Part shown: positions 41,042 to 49,480 of the stretch, piece by piece
Position numbering within the stretch: position 1 is the first letter of the stretch
How the letters are laid out: each line of letters opens with the position of its first letter
Source of the DNA: Bryobacterales bacterium
GTDB taxonomy: Bacteria > Acidobacteriota > Terriglobia > Bryobacterales > Bryobacteraceae
DNA length: 64,000 nucleotides
NCBI GenBank assembly: GCA_003166865.1
Contig: PMUP01000062.1
Coordinates: 1 to 64,000 of the forward strand
Direction of reading: 5' to 3'
Position numbers and translations under genes: made by a program
The notes under the pieces: model-generated
The model's database searches: none
Seen by the model: only the letters and a program-made list of their open reading frames with translations
Told to the model about the DNA's origin: nothing

Positions 41042-41478
41042 GTGATTTAGCCAAAGCTTCTGCTTTGCTCCGGCGCACTCTGCCATATCTCACCGTCGCA
41101 GTCGTCATTGGGGTCGCTTATGATGGCTGGATTTTCTATTCCCGTTGGCGCGATGCTCGTGACGCCGAAAAAGCCCAGGCGACAAAACAGGCCCAGGACG
41201 CGCGCCGCTTAGTGGATGCACTCGGAGGCGACGGCCTGAAGATTCTCAATTTCTATGCCAGCCCTCCGACCTTCCGCCTCGGACAAAAAGCCCTGATTTG
41301 TTATGGAGTCAACGCCGCCGCAAGCGTTCGCCTCGATCCGCCGGTCGAAGAGCTTCACCCCGCGATCAGCCACTGCTTTCAAGTCGCTCCGCGCCGCGAC
41401 ACCGAGTATAAGCTCACTGTCGCCGACTACGCCGGCCATACTCTGACGCAGAGTCTCGCGATTCGCGTAACGCCCTAG
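41038..41478 (+). CDS. Single-pass membrane protein, unknown function
   Basis: 146 residues from GTG 41038, overlapping the previous stop (GTGA). One N-terminal transmembrane helix (residues 15-33, YLTVAVVIGVAYDGWIFY), a short charged linker, then a soluble beta-rich part (LKILNFYASPPTFRLGQKALICYGVNAAASVRL, RRDTEYKLTVADYAGHTLTQSLAIRV) that looks Ig-like and likely extracytoplasmic. It appears coupled to the receiver-like protein gene. No enzymatic motif. Confidence 0.7.
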   Translation: MSDLAKASALLRRTLPYLTVAVVIGVAYDGWIFYSRWRDARDAEKAQATKQAQDARRLVDALGGDGLKILNFYASPPTFRLGQKALICYGVNAAASVRLDPPVEELHPAISHCFQVAPRRDTEYKLTVADYAGHTLTQSLAIRVTP

Positions 41479-41480
41479 CC

Positions 41481-41687
41481 TTACGCATCCCCGTGCTTGA
41501 TCCGGTTCGCGCGCTGCACCCGGCAATTCAGGCAAAGGTCGATCGTGACGGTTCCGTCCGCATTCTCCACGCCCACCGCGCCCAGCGCTTCCGCCTCCCC
41601 TTTCGACACCGCTTGCAGCGATAGCCTCGACCCCGGCGGCAATTTCTGCCCGCAGCCGTCACAATATCGTCCGTTGCTCTTGAGCAC
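41481..41687 (-). CDS. Small zinc-ribbon protein
   Basis: 68 residues. CDGCGQKLPPGS and CLNCRVQRAN form one zinc-ribbon; between them is a short strand-rich part. No other domain. It converges with the membrane protein gene (2 bp between stop codons) and its start is 18 nt from the divergent rsmB TTG. The function is unknown; small ribbons of this sort often bind nucleic acid or act as structural subunits. Confidence 0.65.
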   Translation of the reverse strand: MLKSNGRYCDGCGQKLPPGSRLSLQAVSKGEAEALGAVGVENADGTVTIDLCLNCRVQRANRIKHGDA

Positions 41688-41705
41688 TGCCTACTAAAAT
41701 AGAAC

Positions 41706-42770
41706 TTGATCTCCCCAGCGCGCCAGATCGCCTTCGATGTCCTCCGAAAAGTCCATCACGGCGGTTACGCTTCCGACCTGCTGTTCGAGCGCTCCGCGCA
41801 ACTCGACTCGCGCGACGCCTCGCTCGCCTCCGAAATCGTCTTCGGATGCCTTCGCTACCAGGCCCAGCTCGATTACCTGATCGCCCGCCGCGTTCCACGT
41901 GCCCCCGAGCCCGAAGTCCGCATCGCGCTCCGCATGGGCATCTACCAATTGCGCTATCTCGATCGCATCCCTCCGCACGCCGCCGTCGGCGAAAGCGTCG
42001 AGCTGGTGAAGCGTCTTGGCAGAGCGCCGGCAGCAGGCCTGGTCAACGCGATTCTGAGAAAAACGGATCGCACGCCGGTCCCCTGGCCCGATCGCGCCAC
42101 CGCACTGTCCATGCCGGCCTGGCTGCTCGAGAAATGGGATCGCCAATTCGGCCGCGACACAACCGATCAGATCGCCGCCGCGTTCCTCCAGCCCGCCCAG
42201 AGCTACATCGCCAGCACCGGCCGCATCCAGGATATCGGCGCGCAGTCCATCGTGCCGCTCCTCGATCTGCATCCTCGCCAGACCTTCCTCGATCTTTGCG
42301 CCGCGCCTGGCAACAAAACCGCGCAAGCGATCCAGCAGGGAGTCCGCGCCATCGCTTGCGACATCCATCTGCACCGGCTGAAACAGATGCGCGATCTCGA
42401 CTGCTCGTTGGTCGTCCTCGACGGCACCCAGCCGCTGCCCTTTCGCGCTGGGTCGGATCGAATCATGTTCGATCGGATCTTGGTGGACGCGCCCTGCTCG
42501 GGCACCGGAACCCTCGGCCGCAACCCCGAGATCAAGTGGCGGCTTAAGCCATCCGATTTGACGGAACTGCACGCCAAGCAGGTGGCTCTCCTCCGTCAAG
42601 CCCTCCAGCATCTGTGCCCCGGTGGCCGTCTGGTTTATTCCACGTGCTCGCTCGAAAAGGAAGAGAACGAACTCGTGATCCAGCAAATCCCCGGCCCCTG
42701 GCAAATCACCGAGCGCCTCCCTGGCCTCAACGCCGGCGACGGCTTCTTCGCCGCCGTGTGTTCGCGCTAG
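41706..42770 (+). CDS. rsmB: 16S rRNA (cytosine-967-C5)-methyltransferase
   Basis: 354 residues from TTG 41706. The N-terminal third is the NusB-like RNA-binding helix bundle (ARQIAFDVLRKVHHGGYASDLL). The methyltransferase domain has SAM motif FLDLCAAPGNKTAQ, DAPCSGTGTLGRNPEIKW (motif IV with one catalytic Cys) and YSTCSLEKEENE (motif VI with the other). The order matches RsmB/Fmu rather than RsmF. The enzyme methylates C967 of 16S rRNA. It ends at CTAG, used as a stop on both strands. Confidence 0.93.
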   Translation: MISPARQIAFDVLRKVHHGGYASDLLFERSAQLDSRDASLASEIVFGCLRYQAQLDYLIARRVPRAPEPEVRIALRMGIYQLRYLDRIPPHAAVGESVELVKRLGRAPAAGLVNAILRKTDRTPVPWPDRATALSMPAWLLEKWDRQFGRDTTDQIAAAFLQPAQSYIASTGRIQDIGAQSIVPLLDLHPRQTFLDLCAAPGNKTAQAIQQGVRAIACDIHLHRLKQMRDLDCSLVVLDGTQPLPFRAGSDRIMFDRILVDAPCSGTGTLGRNPEIKWRLKPSDLTELHAKQVALLRQALQHLCPGGRLVYSTCSLEKEENELVIQQIPGPWQITERLPGLNAGDGFFAAVCSR

Positions 42771-43510
42771 CTGACGCGAACATCAAATACCGCCAGCCAA
42801 TATTGGAGCGATTGCAGCGCAAATCCGCAAAACATCAGCCCGATCCCAACCACTCCCATACGCCGCTGCGGAAGGTTGTCGGCGTAGTATTCCACGTAAG
42901 GACTGAACACCGTTCCCGCTCCCGTCACCACTCCCGTTACGAGCCCCAGCCGTAACGCGAATAGCCAGGGGTGCTCCACGTGCCGCACCAGCGCGCTGCA
43001 GAGGAGGGCGGCCGCTATGTAGCCTGCCGTTCGAAGTACGGTCGACCAAACCAGCAACCGCGCGAATAGCGGACGGCGAGTGGTGGAATACAGCAGCGCC
43101 GGACGCACCCCCCGGGCGTAAAAAATTACTTGTCCGGCCGTGAGCAGAACGGCGTATAGAATCGCGAATCGGAGACCCACCTGAGGGTACAGCGCCGTGC
43201 TGAAGGCCGATGCGCGAATCGCGGCGAACAATGCTTCCCACGGCAGCGAGTAATGGTCCTGGCGCTTCGACGTCCGATTGAGTTCAATCGCGATGGTTAC
43301 TCCGGTTGCCAGCCCGGATGCCACGCCGAAGATCAGGCCCAGCCCGAGACCATAACCGAGTCCAAACAGAATCGAATACGTTACGGCTCTCGTCAGCAGA
43401 CGCAACGGACCATGCGGGCCGCCCAGCAAGTCGTACGCCAGGTAGAGGCTGCCGAGCACATCCAGGCAACTGCCCGCGATGCTGATGGAAGCAACCGTGT
43501 GGTGGTCCAT
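42767..43510 (-). CDS. Polytopic membrane protein, unknown function
   Basis: 247 residues with about six hydrophobic segments: ISIAGSCLDVLGSLYLAYDLLGG, TYSILFGLGYGLGLGLIFGVASGL, AILYAVLLTAGQVIFYA, VLRTAGYIAAALLCSALV, LFALRLGLVTGVVTGAGTVF, and GVVGIGLMFCGFALQSLQYW. No transporter or enzyme motif is recognisable. Its stop shares a CTAG with rsmB. It is followed downstream by nothing on the same strand until rsmB's end; upstream is the ADOP permease gene, same strand, with 38 bp between, but no functional link is known. Confidence 0.75.
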   Translation of the reverse strand: MDHHTVASISIAGSCLDVLGSLYLAYDLLGGPHGPLRLLTRAVTYSILFGLGYGLGLGLIFGVASGLATGVTIAIELNRTSKRQDHYSLPWEALFAAIRASAFSTALYPQVGLRFAILYAVLLTAGQVIFYARGVRPALLYSTTRRPLFARLLVWSTVLRTAGYIAAALLCSALVRHVEHPWLFALRLGLVTGVVTGAGTVFSPYVEYYADNLPQRRMGVVGIGLMFCGFALQSLQYWLAVFDVRVS

Positions 43511-43548
43511 CCATAGATTGTAATCGCGCTGCGCCTATTCGTCCCTCG

Positions 43549-46017
43549 TTATTCGTCCCGGAGGGCCCGCATCGGATCGATCAGCGAAGCGCGCCGCGCT
43601 GGAACATACGCCGCCAGCAGTGTCACCAGCAAAAGTGGCACCGCGACCGCCGGCAGCAACGCGTAGTTCATATGGCCGGCCAGAATCCAAAGCGATGATG
43701 TCATCGCGCGGCACGCGAAGAAGCTCACGATCAGGCCGGCGCCCGCGCCAAGCGAACCCAGCACCAGTCCCTGCCGCAACACCATTCGAAGCACGCCTTG
43801 CCGATCCGCTCCAATCGCCATGCGGATGCCGATCTCCCGCGAGCGCCGGCTCACCGAGTAAGCCACCAGCGCATACAGCCCGACCATCGCCAGCACTAAG
43901 GCCATCATGCCAAGGCTGGCGACAACTTCAACGATGATGTTGGTGGTCTTCACCGCGCGCTGCGTAAAGAAATCCTGCATGGTTCGCGCATCGGAATAGG
44001 GCATCGCAGGATCGATCTTCCGCACCACCTCACGCAACACCGGCGCGAGTACGCCCGAGTCCGGCGCGCTCGATTCGGCGAGCACGGTCAGAGCCCGCGT
44101 CCCGTGTTGCATGTACGGGAGGTAAATAAAGTCGAGCGGCGGTTCCGAGATCCAGACGTATTTTCCCGTTTCCGCGATGCCCACGATCTCAACCATCGGT
44201 CCCGTCGCGTCACGAAGATGGAACCGCTTCCCCAGCGCGTCTTGCTGGGGCCAATAGTGCCGGGCAAACTGTGTGTTCACCACCGCTACCAGCGGCGTGT
44301 CGGATTGATCGATACCGAGGAAGCCACGTCCCCTCAGGAGCCCGACCCCCATGGTCTGAAAGTAGCCGTCGCTCACGTAGTAGTTCAATACGTTCAGGGA
44401 CTGCTCGCCGGGCGGTAACGTATATCCCTCCGGAACCACGCCGACGTTGGACTGGTTGAATGCCATCGGAACATCCGACGCCAGCGCCGCCGACCGGACA
44501 CCCGGCGCCGAGCGGGTTTTGTCCAAAAGATCCTTGTAGAATCTCCGGGTTTGTTCTGCGGAGTAATTAACTGGGCGCGTGTTGAAACCGGCGAGATACA
44601 AATGATCGGTCCGGAAACCGGTCCCTTGCTTCAATTGATCCCGGAAACCCTGCCACGAGACCGCGGAAACAACCAGTAACACCAGCGAGAGCGCCACCTG
44701 GCCGGCCACCATCAGGTTGCGTCCCCTGAGGCGTCTTCGCCCGCCGCTATCCGCATCGATTGATTTGAGCGCCCGAACCAAATCGACACGCGTGGTTTGG
44801 AACGCCGGAGCCAGACCGAATACAAATGTGCTGAGGATGGAAACGGCCAGTGTGAAAAGCAACACCCGCTGGTCGATCACTGCTTTCAGAGACACCGGAA
44901 CATCGGTTGGGATCGGAATGCCGTTGAAAAAATCCGTGATGGAGTATGCCAGAAGAATGCCGGCCAGACCGCCCGCTAGCGCCAGCAAGAGGTTTTCCAG
45001 GAACAGTTGCCGGATCAGCGCGCCACGGCCCGCCCCGATCGCCAGGCGCACCGCCATTTCCCGCGAGCGTGCCCGCGCGCGGCTCAGCAGCAACCCGGCC
45101 ACGTTGGCGCAAGCCACCAGCAATACGCAGATTCCCAGCGCGCTCATCATAACCGCCATTACCGCCTGAGGCGGAACCTGCTTCACACGAAATTGAAGCT
45201 GGGTCTGAACCTGGATCTTCTGGTTGCGGTTGCTCTGAGGATAGAGTTGCGCCAGCCGGGCCGCGATGGCGCCGAGATCCGCGTTCGCCTGTCCAACGCT
45301 CACGCCGGGCTTGAGACGGCCCTTTACGGTTAACCAGTGGACATCGCGCTTCTCCAGAAAGTTGTCGTGTCCCAGGCGCGGAGACATTGCCAGTGGAACG
45401 AACAAGGCAGGTTTCACCAACGGCTCAACGCCGGTGAACTGCTCGGAAGCGACGCCGACGATCCTGCACTCCACGCCGTTCAGCCGCAGGCTTGAGCCCA
45501 CCACCGAGGGATTGGCGTTAAATTCGTTCACCCAGAAGTCGTGGCCCAGCACAACCACCGCATCCCGCCCCACCGCGTGATCTTCGGACTCTAGGAAAGC
45601 TCTGCCCAGCGCGGGCTGTACACCCAGCGTCCGGAAAAAGTTTCCCGAGACGTACGTGCCGTAAGTGGTCTTGGGAAGCACCGTGGCATCGGGACTGAAG
45701 CCGAACGCCCACAAGCTGGACGCAACCAAACCCTCGAAACTACGATTCCCGTCACGGAAATCGCGGTAATCCGGGTAGGAAATTGCGCTGTCGACGCCAA
45801 ACGCGCCCATCTTGGCAGGCGTCACCGCCACCACTCTGCTCGGCTCCAGCACTGGCATCGGCCGCAGGAGCAGCACGTCGGCCATGCTGAAACTCGCCGA
45901 GGTGGCTCCAATCCCGATCCCGAGCGATAAGACGGCAACCAGCGTGAACCCCGGATTCTTGCGCAACATCCGCAGAGCATAGCGTAGCGGTTGAGCAATG
46001 CTTAGCGGCGTCAACAT
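43549..46017 (-). CDS. ADOP-type ABC permease (MacB/FtsX)
   Basis: 822 residues. An N-terminal transmembrane helix (TLVAVLSLGIGIGATSASFSMADVLLLRP) precedes a MacB periplasmic core (SYPDYRDFRDGNRSFEGL, SGNFFRTLGVQPALGRAF, VVLGHDFWVNEF). Then come the first FtsX core (LLVACANVAGLLLSRARARSREMAVRLAIGAGRGALIRQL), a second periplasmic core, and the last FtsX core with SRRSREIGIRMAIGADRQGVLRMVLRQGLVLG. This double MacB/FtsX chain without its own ATPase gene is the acidobacterial ADOP family. The cytoplasmic prefix seen in many ADOPs is missing here, but a detached remnant of such a prefix occurs at 46566-46739. Substrate unknown. Confidence 0.92.
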   Translation of the reverse strand: MLTPLSIAQPLRYALRMLRKNPGFTLVAVLSLGIGIGATSASFSMADVLLLRPMPVLEPSRVVAVTPAKMGAFGVDSAISYPDYRDFRDGNRSFEGLVASSLWAFGFSPDATVLPKTTYGTYVSGNFFRTLGVQPALGRAFLESEDHAVGRDAVVVLGHDFWVNEFNANPSVVGSSLRLNGVECRIVGVASEQFTGVEPLVKPALFVPLAMSPRLGHDNFLEKRDVHWLTVKGRLKPGVSVGQANADLGAIAARLAQLYPQSNRNQKIQVQTQLQFRVKQVPPQAVMAVMMSALGICVLLVACANVAGLLLSRARARSREMAVRLAIGAGRGALIRQLFLENLLLALAGGLAGILLAYSITDFFNGIPIPTDVPVSLKAVIDQRVLLFTLAVSILSTFVFGLAPAFQTTRVDLVRALKSIDADSGGRRRLRGRNLMVAGQVALSLVLLVVSAVSWQGFRDQLKQGTGFRTDHLYLAGFNTRPVNYSAEQTRRFYKDLLDKTRSAPGVRSAALASDVPMAFNQSNVGVVPEGYTLPPGEQSLNVLNYYVSDGYFQTMGVGLLRGRGFLGIDQSDTPLVAVVNTQFARHYWPQQDALGKRFHLRDATGPMVEIVGIAETGKYVWISEPPLDFIYLPYMQHGTRALTVLAESSAPDSGVLAPVLREVVRKIDPAMPYSDARTMQDFFTQRAVKTTNIIVEVVASLGMMALVLAMVGLYALVAYSVSRRSREIGIRMAIGADRQGVLRMVLRQGLVLGSLGAGAGLIVSFFACRAMTSSLWILAGHMNYALLPAVAVPLLLVTLLAAYVPARRASLIDPMRALRDE

Positions 46018-46115
46018 TTGGTTCTACCCAAGCAATTGTTGCACCATCCGAGGATGTTGCAAAGGCGTGCCTTTATGCCGGGATAGTTGGGATAACGGAT
46101 CGCATCTGGGATCGT

Positions 46116-46133
46116 CTGTCCGTGTTCGGACAG
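46116..46133. promoter_or_regulatory. Inverted repeat, possible PadR operator
   Basis: CTGTCCG-TGTT-CGGACAG is a perfect 7-bp palindrome in the divergent gap between the ADOP permease and padR genes, about 37 bp upstream of the padR -35 box. PadR proteins bind palindromes in their own promoter regions, so this is a candidate site. Confidence 0.4.
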
Positions 46134-46169
46134 CAGCCAGCCGCCGCGGCCCGCGTGTGGTCGCTCACC

Positions 46170-46198
46170 TTGACATTCTACCGGGAGCGCGCTATCCT
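46170..46198 (+). promoter_or_regulatory. Sigma-70-type promoter of padR, leaderless
   Basis: TTGACA (46170-46175), a 17-nt spacer and TATCCT (46193-46198). The expected transcription start is at about 46204-46206, directly in front of the ATG at 46207. No Shine-Dalgarno fits between, so the mRNA is probably leaderless. Confidence 0.55.
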
Positions 46199-46206
46199 CA
46201 CCTAGA

Positions 46207-46569
46207 ATGTCTACTAAAGAACAGAAAGAACGCATCGAGCTGCTGCAGGGCACCCTCGACCTGCTGATTCTCCGCACGCTGCTGCTTGGGCCGTCGCACG
46301 GCCACGCCATCGCCCGGGCCATCGAGGTCAACTCCGAGGATGTGTTGCAGGTCGAACAAGGCTCGCTCTACCCGGCCCTTCACCGGCTCATCAAGCGGGG
46401 ATGGATTTCATCCGAAGAGGGCACCTCGGAAAACAATCGCCGGGCCAAGTTCTACCGGCTCACCGCCAAAGGGCGCAAGCAGCTCGCGCTCGAAACCAGT
46501 AAGTGGGACAAGCTGGCGGGAGCCATCGCGCGGATTCTCCGCCCCGCCGGCCAAGAGGGCGAATCATGA
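46207..46569 (+). CDS. PadR family transcriptional regulator
   Basis: 120 residues. Typical PadR winged-helix: [66 protein letters not shown]. No effector domain beyond the usual C-terminal helix. In Acidobacteriota, genes of this type commonly sit next to ADOP permeases and are thought to repress them. Here there is an intact ADOP gene upstream, divergent, and a truncated one overlapping 4 bp downstream (ATGA). Expression is probably from a leaderless promoter. Confidence 0.92.
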   Translation: MSTKEQKERIELLQGTLDLLILRTLLLGPSHGHAIARAIEVNSEDVLQVEQGSLYPALHRLIKRGWISSEEGTSENNRRAKFYRLTAKGRKQLALETSKWDKLAGAIARILRPAGQEGES

Positions 46570-46739
46570 GTGGCCGCAAACGCACAATCCAGGATCTCCA
46601 CCAGGACATCCGCGACCACATTGAGCAGGAGACGCGGGACAACATCGAGCGCGGAATGCAGCCGGCGACGCCCAGGCCGCATCGACGAAACCCGCCGCGC
46701 GCCCTTGATCTCTGCCCTCCCACCGAGCCGCGACCGTAA
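46566..46739 (+). pseudogene. Truncated ADOP permease prefix
   Basis: Starts with ATGA overlap from padR. The first 36 codons ([20 protein letters not shown], continuing QETRDNIERGM) match the cytoplasmic prefix of ADOP permeases. After that the frame runs into unrelated residues (QPATPRPHRRNPPR...) and ends inside a REP-like repeat. No transmembrane or MacB part remains. A PadR gene followed by a full ADOP permease is the usual layout, so this is likely what is left after deletion, perhaps at the repeat. Confidence 0.6.
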
Positions 46740-46750
46740 GGGAGCCGGTC
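46721..46750 (+). repeat. REP-like repeat copy 2
   Basis: CACCGAGCCGCGACCGTAAG followed by GGAGCCGGTC; same orientation and length as the copy at 33825-33854. It contains the stop of the truncated permease and lies about 90 bp upstream of the peroxidase/P450 operon. Confidence 0.65.
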
Positions 46751-46842
46751 CCCATTTTGCCGGGCGCACTTTTCCAAATACACCGCTCCATTGCTGAATA
46801 TATTTCTTGCTTCAGGCGGCTCGCGAGCATACCATACTTTAA

Positions 46843-47439
46843 GTGACTAACATTAACGGCAAGGCGTACGCCATGAATGCGATTACGCCCATGAAGCCCT
46901 GGAAAACGCCGATTCTCAAATTGCTGTTTTTTCTTCTCGGCGCCATTAAGCCACTACAGAAGGACCTCAAGAACCTGTCGTTCATCCACTTCGCGCGCTG
47001 GGTCGTGGTGGGGCGGAATCAATTCCCGCACCTCTCCGCCAAACAACCCCGCGAAGAACTCCGCTACGATTACCTGCTCTTCTTCAGTAACTTCAATGGG
47101 ACCTGGAACCAGTACATCGACGCTTTTTCGGCCGTGCTTTCCAGGGGGCTCAATCTGATATGGCGCTGGAGCGAGAAATATCCCGGCTCCCGGCCGGTTA
47201 CCGAATTCAAGCGCTACATTGCTCTTGTCCAGTTCGACACGGATTATTATTACAACGTCTATCCGCGAGCGGCGACAAATGACGTCAAGGCCGCTCTCCG
47301 CGTCCAGGACGCGCTCGATCAATTCGCGCTGCGCAGCCAATCTCTTTCTCCGGCTGAGTTCAAAACAGCCTGGCTCGAACTTTTGGTTCGCGTTCAACCC
47401 GATCTTGGGTCAACCGGCGTGGCCCCCGTCGGCACATAA
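46843..47439 (+). CDS. Unknown protein A of peroxidase/P450 operon
   Basis: 198 residues from GTG 46843 (ATG at 46873 is an alternative, MNAITPMKPWK). Core: FIHFARWVVV, YDYLLFFSNFNGTWNQYIDAFS, RWSEKYPGSRPVTEFKRYIAL, DTDYYYNVYPRAATNDVKAAL, QDALDQFALR. The following gene product has the same series (ARLVV, RYLIFETNFDGDLDAYL, YPG, TTTFYFADV, QSALARF), so they are paralogues. The strand-helix pattern suggests a ferredoxin-like fold, possibly related to the chlorite-dismutase/DyP type of barrel; that is inference. No known domain recognised. It is the first gene of a four-gene unit with a 4-nt gap to the next. Confidence 0.75.
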   Translation: MTNINGKAYAMNAITPMKPWKTPILKLLFFLLGAIKPLQKDLKNLSFIHFARWVVVGRNQFPHLSAKQPREELRYDYLLFFSNFNGTWNQYIDAFSAVLSRGLNLIWRWSEKYPGSRPVTEFKRYIALVQFDTDYYYNVYPRAATNDVKAALRVQDALDQFALRSQSLSPAEFKTAWLELLVRVQPDLGSTGVAPVGT

Positions 47440-47443
47440 GAAT

Positions 47444-48076
47444 ATGGCTAATCAAAGTGGGCAGGTTTACGGTCTTACCATTCTTTCCCCGATTATCGAG
47501 GACAACCGCTTGGATATTTGCCATTCGATGGACCTTCGATGGTATCTGGGACATCTGCCGCGCGATCACAAGAGTCCCTTCGCGCGGATCTCAAGCACAT
47601 ATCTGGCCCGCCTGGTCGTCATGGATGACGTCGTTTACGTGGGAGCTCCGGCCTGCGAAGAACACCTGAAGTCGCGCTATCTCATTTTCGAAACGAATTT
47701 CGACGGCGATCTCGATGCGTACCTGACGTTGATGGCGCGCGAAACTCCGGAGTTCGTCGAAGCGGTGTGGAAACATTGCGTCGGATACCCCGGCCTCTCC
47801 GACCTCGCGGTCTTTATCGCCTATATGAAGAAGTGTCAGATCACGACCACCTTTTACTTCGCCGATGTCAACGACCGCACGGTGCAGACCAGTCTCAAGG
47901 CCCTCCAAACACAATCGGCGCTCGCGCGCTTTATCGAAAAACACCAAGGCCAGCCGCCCGCCGAAATCCAGCGTGAGTTCGGCGCTCTGCTCCAGGCCAT
48001 GGCCAAGGCGCCGCCGCCGGTTCCGGGTGGAGACGAATCGCACCGGATGCCGCAGGAGGATCGCGGGCATGACTAA
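47444..48076 (+). CDS. Unknown protein B, paralogue of protein A
   Basis: 210 residues from ATG 47444; the open frame begins at 47219 inside protein A. Core blocks YLARLVVMDD, SRYLIFETNFDGDLDAYLTL, AVWKHCVGYPG, ITTTFYFADVNDRTVQ, QTQSALARFIEKHQ line up in order with those of the previous protein. One notable His-Cys pair in VWKHCVGYPG. Its tail (APPPVPGGDESHRMPQEDR) overlaps the DyP gene start by 8 bp. No domain known to me. Close coupling with a haem peroxidase and a P450 suggests a role in handling the same substrate, for example delivery or assembly; unproven. Confidence 0.75.
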   Translation: MANQSGQVYGLTILSPIIEDNRLDICHSMDLRWYLGHLPRDHKSPFARISSTYLARLVVMDDVVYVGAPACEEHLKSRYLIFETNFDGDLDAYLTLMARETPEFVEAVWKHCVGYPGLSDLAVFIAYMKKCQITTTFYFADVNDRTVQTSLKALQTQSALARFIEKHQGQPPAEIQREFGALLQAMAKAPPPVPGGDESHRMPQEDRGHD

Positions 48077-49475
48077 CATCGCGGATCAGACCAGGATCGA
48101 CGTCTCCGATATCCAGGGCTTCTCGCTCAAAGGCTATAACTTTCCGCGCGCGCGATATCTGCTCCTCGAACTGCTCCATCCCGCCGCGGCGCGAAACTTC
48201 GTGGAGCGTCTGCTGCCGGTGATCACCACCGGCGAGCGCTGGGCCATCAACGCCAAGCCGATGAGCACCGTGAATCTGGCGTTCACGCACCAGGGACTCA
48301 TACAGCTTCAATTGCCCATAGTGAGTCTGCTCAGTTTCCCGGTTGAATTTCAGCAGGGCATGAAGGCGCGGGGCGATATCCTTTACGACACCGGAAAGAA
48401 TTGTCCTGAGCACTGGGATCCCGTGTGGAAGCATCACCAGGTGCATGCCTGGCTCGCAGTGAATGCCCAGACACCTGAAGCCCTCGAGGAACGTTGCGCG
48501 GCGTTGCTGCGGCTAATGGATGAAACGGGCGGAGCAAGATTGCTCCAGCCACAGGATGCTTGCGCCATCTATCTCCAGAACAAGCCCTCGCCAAAGGAAC
48601 ACTTCGGATATACAGACGGGTTCGGCAACCCGGATTTCAAGGGTGCGGAGCGGGAGTGCGTGCCAGGGCAAGGCAAGTTGACTTCCGACGGCCAATGGGA
48701 AGCGCTGGCCACCGGCGAATTCCTGCTGGGCTATGCCGACGAAGCGGGCGAACTTCCCGTGGCGCCGATTCCGCACCTGCTGGGCCGCAACGGCACCTTC
48801 ATGGTGTACCGCAAGCTTCATCAGAACGTCGCTGCTTTCCGTAAATATCTCGACGACCAAGGCAAGCTCTACGGCGGTGGCAAGGAAAAGCTCGCCGCCA
48901 AGTTCGTGGGCCGCTGGCGCGATGGAACACCGCTCGAGCTTTCTCCCGATGAACCAAATCAAAGCATTGTCAACGACAATAACCGCAATACGAACTTCAC
49001 TTATGGCGGCGATCCGGCAGGCGTGCGTTGCCCCATGGGCGCGCATATCCGTCGCGCAAATCCGCGGGATGCCTTCGGGTTTAACGGCGGACTCGTCAAC
49101 CGCCGCCGCGTCATGCGCCGCGGGCTTCCGTATGGCGAGTATGTACCCGAAGGGCAACCAGTGAGCGACGAAGACGATCGCGGCATCATCTTCATGGCGC
49201 TCAACGCCAGCATATTCCGCCAGTTCGAATTCGTGCAGCAGCAGTGGATCGAGTATGGAAACGATGCCCATCTGGGTAACGACAAAGACCTGCTAGTCGC
49301 AAATCACGATGGAACCGGCAAGTTCACGGTGCAGGGCTCGACCGATCCGAACAATCCGCCGTTCATCTGCGGCGGGCTGCCCAGCTTCGTCGAACTCCGC
49401 GGCGGGGACTACTTTTTCATCCCGGGCCTTACCGCGCTGGCAATGATCGCAACCGGAACAGTGGATCCCAGATAA
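48069..49475 (+). CDS. DyP-type haem peroxidase
   Basis: 468 residues from ATG 48069; the longer open frame upstream is out of phase with protein B. DyP features: GYTDGFGNPDF with the catalytic Asp183 (GxxDG), GAHIRRANPRDAF with the proximal His326, NRRRVMRRGLPYG with the distal Arg, and a late FFIPGLTALA block. DyP enzymes use H2O2 to oxidise dyes, phenols and lignin-like compounds; bacterial ones may also act on lipids or in encapsulins. No Tat or Sec signal is visible, so it is probably cytoplasmic. It is followed 5 nt later by the P450 gene. Confidence 0.9.
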   Translation: MTNIADQTRIDVSDIQGFSLKGYNFPRARYLLLELLHPAAARNFVERLLPVITTGERWAINAKPMSTVNLAFTHQGLIQLQLPIVSLLSFPVEFQQGMKARGDILYDTGKNCPEHWDPVWKHHQVHAWLAVNAQTPEALEERCAALLRLMDETGGARLLQPQDACAIYLQNKPSPKEHFGYTDGFGNPDFKGAERECVPGQGKLTSDGQWEALATGEFLLGYADEAGELPVAPIPHLLGRNGTFMVYRKLHQNVAAFRKYLDDQGKLYGGGKEKLAAKFVGRWRDGTPLELSPDEPNQSIVNDNNRNTNFTYGGDPAGVRCPMGAHIRRANPRDAFGFNGGLVNRRRVMRRGLPYGEYVPEGQPVSDEDDRGIIFMALNASIFRQFEFVQQQWIEYGNDAHLGNDKDLLVANHDGTGKFTVQGSTDPNNPPFICGGLPSFVELRGGDYFFIPGLTALAMIATGTVDPR

Positions 49476-49480
49476 GACTT

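Noticed and set aside
41694-42704. 336-codon frame on the minus strand
   Set aside because: Fully antisense to rsmB, whose motifs are complete.
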